Assembly: GCA_947457085.1 (NCBI GenBank)
Contig: CANGUS010000089.1
Span: forward strand, 1 to 7,451
Direction: 5' to 3'
Source of the DNA: Bacteroidota bacterium
GTDB taxonomy: Bacteria > Bacteroidota > Bacteroidia > Chitinophagales > Chitinophagaceae
DNA length: 7,451 nt
Below are positions 5,946 to 7,451 of this stretch, in pieces. The first letter of the stretch is position 1. Each line of letters begins with the position of its first letter. The notes under the pieces were generated by a model that saw nothing but the letters and a program-made list of their open reading frames with translations, was not told the origin of the DNA and did not search any database. The position numbers and the translations under genes were made by a program.

Positions 5946-7451
5946 TGAACTGCAAGAAAGCATTGAGCATCCTACTTTGTATCTCGCCCAATCAGGTCTT
6001 TTAGCAAACCATTTTTCATTCTCAGGCTGTTCATCATATGGTTTTTTGAGTAATTCATAGAGCTCATTTATTAAATGATAATCTCCGTTATTAGCAGCAT
6101 CAATAGCTAGTTGCGCCATGTAATTTCTCAATACATATTTTGGATTGATAGCATTCATTGATGTTTTTTTATCTTCTTCTTTTTTTGTTTCTAAACGCAA
6201 CCTGTTTATATATTTTTCAATCCAAATTTTCCATTGATTATAAACCTCAGTATTTACATAATCTGCTGAATAAAATGCAGATTCAATCCATTTTAAATTT
6301 TCATCCACCGATAAATTCGAAGAAAAATTAGATAGATTTCTGAAGAAAATAGTCATGTCAGTTTCTACAAGTTGTAAAATAGATTCTAATTCTTCAATGA
6401 AATGAAAATCATTTTCTTGTTTGTTTTCTAAACCTAATTTTTGCATCATCATGATTTGATAAGCCTCATTATATTGTTTTGGAAATGCTTGTAGAATTTC
6501 TTCAAATGGTTTGGCTTCTTCTACTAGTGGATAGATGGCATTGGCTAATTTATATAAATTCCATAAAGCAATATTTCCTTGTTGTCCAAATTGATACCGT
6601 TTGTGTTGAATATCGGTTGTGTTTGGTGTCCAAGTTGGATCATAGTTTTCTAACCAACCGTAAGGCCCGTAGTCAATGGTATTGCCTATGATAGACATAT
6701 TGTCTGTATTCATTACTCCATGTACAAAACCTACTCGTTGCCAATCAATGATCATTTTTAACGTTCGCTGAGCTACCCATTTTACAAGTTCTACATATCT
6801 TTCTTTTTCAGTAGATTTTATTTCGGGGTAAAAATGTTTGATGGTATAATCAGCTAATAATTTTAAATTTTTCGTGTCTTGTCGGGAAGCTAAAATTTCA
6901 AAATTACCAAAGCGAATAAAGCTTTCTGAAACCCGGCATACTATAGCTCCTTTTTCATAAGCTGGGTGCCCATCATATAACATGTCTCTAACTACCTCGT
7001 CACCACTCAAAATTAATGACAATGAACGAGTGGTAGGAATCCCTAAATAATACATGGCTTCGCTACACAAATGTTCTCGAATAGAAGATCTCAATACTGC
7101 TAAACCATCGGCCGTACGTGAATATGGGGTTGCACCTGAACCTTTCAATTGCACTGCATAATGTTGATTATTATTTTCAATTTCAAATAAATTAATAGCT
7201 CGTCCATCTCCTAATTGACCGGCCCAATTTCCAAATTGATGACCACCATAACACATAGCAAAAGGCTTTGTATTTTCATATATTTTTTGACCAGAAAAAA
7301 TATGCAAAAAGTCTTCTGAGGGTATTTCATTTTCGGAAATTCCTAAACAGCTAGCCACTTCTTTGGAAGCATGAATTAAAATAGGATTTTTTGGTATGCT
7401 TGGTTTTACATAAGAAAAACAAGCTTCAACAACTTGTCGCCTGTTGTTTTC
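5943..7451 (-). CDS. selO: Protein adenylyltransferase SelO (YdiU/UPF0061 family), N-terminus cut by window edge
   Basis: SelO is a kinase-fold enzyme that transfers AMP from ATP to Ser, Thr or Tyr of target proteins and is linked to redox stress. The frame stays open to base 7451; the upstream codons read NRRQVVEACFSYVKPS, a family N-terminal motif, so the GTG at 7358 is not the start. Visible length is 502 residues, with perhaps 15-25 missing. Motifs in visible numbering: CYGGHQFG (67-74), GQLGDGR (78-84), LKGSGATPYSR with the ATP-binding Lys103, REHLCSEAM (125-133), GIPTTR (137-142), HGVMNTDN with catalytic Asp250 and Asn251, DYGPYG with metal-binding Asp260, NPKYVLRN (436-443) and RPDW (485-488). 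It ends in SCSS, where eukaryotic homologues carry selenocysteine. A charged linker (TKKEEDKK, 422-429) precedes the C-terminal domain. The position expected to hold the disulfide partner of the C-terminal Cys is Pro276. Its promoter is outside the window. Confidence 0.95.
   Translation of the reverse strand, partial: ENNRRQVVEACFSYVKPSIPKNPILIHASKEVASCLGISENEIPSEDFLHIFSGQKIYENTKPFAMCYGGHQFGNWAGQLGDGRAINLFEIENNNQHYAVQLKGSGATPYSRTADGLAVLRSSIREHLCSEAMYYLGIPTTRSLSLILSGDEVVRDMLYDGHPAYEKGAIVCRVSESFIRFGNFEILASRQDTKNLKLLADYTIKHFYPEIKSTEKERYVELVKWVAQRTLKMIIDWQRVGFVHGVMNTDNMSIIGNTIDYGPYGWLENYDPTWTPNTTDIQHKRYQFGQQGNIALWNLYKLANAIYPLVEEAKPFEEILQAFPKQYNEAYQIMMMQKLGLENKQENDFHFIEELESILQLVETDMTIFFRNLSNFSSNLSVDENLKWIESAFYSADYVNTEVYNQWKIWIEKYINRLRLETKKEEDKKTSMNAINPKYVLRNYMAQLAIDAANNGDYHLINELYELLKKPYDEQPENEKWFAKRPDWARYKVGCSMLSCSS

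Noticed and set aside
7356..7358. GTG as the start of SelO
   Set aside because: The frame is open to the window edge and encodes the conserved NRRQV-containing N-terminal motif upstream of it.
4341..7451. Functional link between NadB (an H2O2 source when using oxygen) and SelO (redox stress)
   Set aside because: The genes are convergent and not co-transcribed; adjacency alone is not evidence of shared function.

Overview
The window is AT-rich chromosomal DNA that looks like Bacteroidota, probably Flavobacteriia, Chitinophagia or a relative. Three things point there. Starts lack Shine-Dalgarno sequences and instead have A/T-rich leaders. TAnnTTTG boxes, the Bacteroidota -7 promoter element, lie upstream of the genes. 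The protein styles also fit, for example a signal peptide ending in YAQ on the TolC protein and an HHKDVTG version of the aspartate oxidase motif. I cannot resolve genus from the sequence alone.

Layout, left to right. (1) Positions 1-1206, + strand: a LolC/LolE-type FtsX-family ABC permease, missing only its extreme N-terminus at the window edge. (2) Positions 1207-1375: a 169-bp convergent intergenic region with two candidate hairpins. (3) Positions 1376-4228, - strand: a two-gene unit in which a TolC-family outer-membrane channel is transcribed first, followed after 9 bp by a MacA/HlyD-type periplasmic adaptor. (4) Positions 4229-4340: a 112-bp divergent promoter region. (5) Positions 4341-5942, + strand: nadB, L-aspartate oxidase, complete. 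(6) Positions 5943-7451, - strand: selO, protein adenylyltransferase, missing about the first 15-25 residues at the right edge. The stop codons of nadB and selO touch directly, forming the palindrome TAATTA.

Functionally the genes are separate housekeeping modules. The permease is the membrane part of a lipoprotein-release-type ABC transporter. The channel and adaptor supply two of the three parts of a tripartite efflux or secretion machine whose inner-membrane pump is not in the window. NadB makes iminoaspartate for de novo NAD synthesis. SelO AMPylates proteins, a role linked to redox stress. I found no mobile element, CRISPR array, tRNA, rRNA or phage gene, and no convincing new system. 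The most useful second looks are the altered cysteine arrangement in SelO, the channel-adaptor pair with no pump beside it, and the zero-gap convergent nadB/selO junction.
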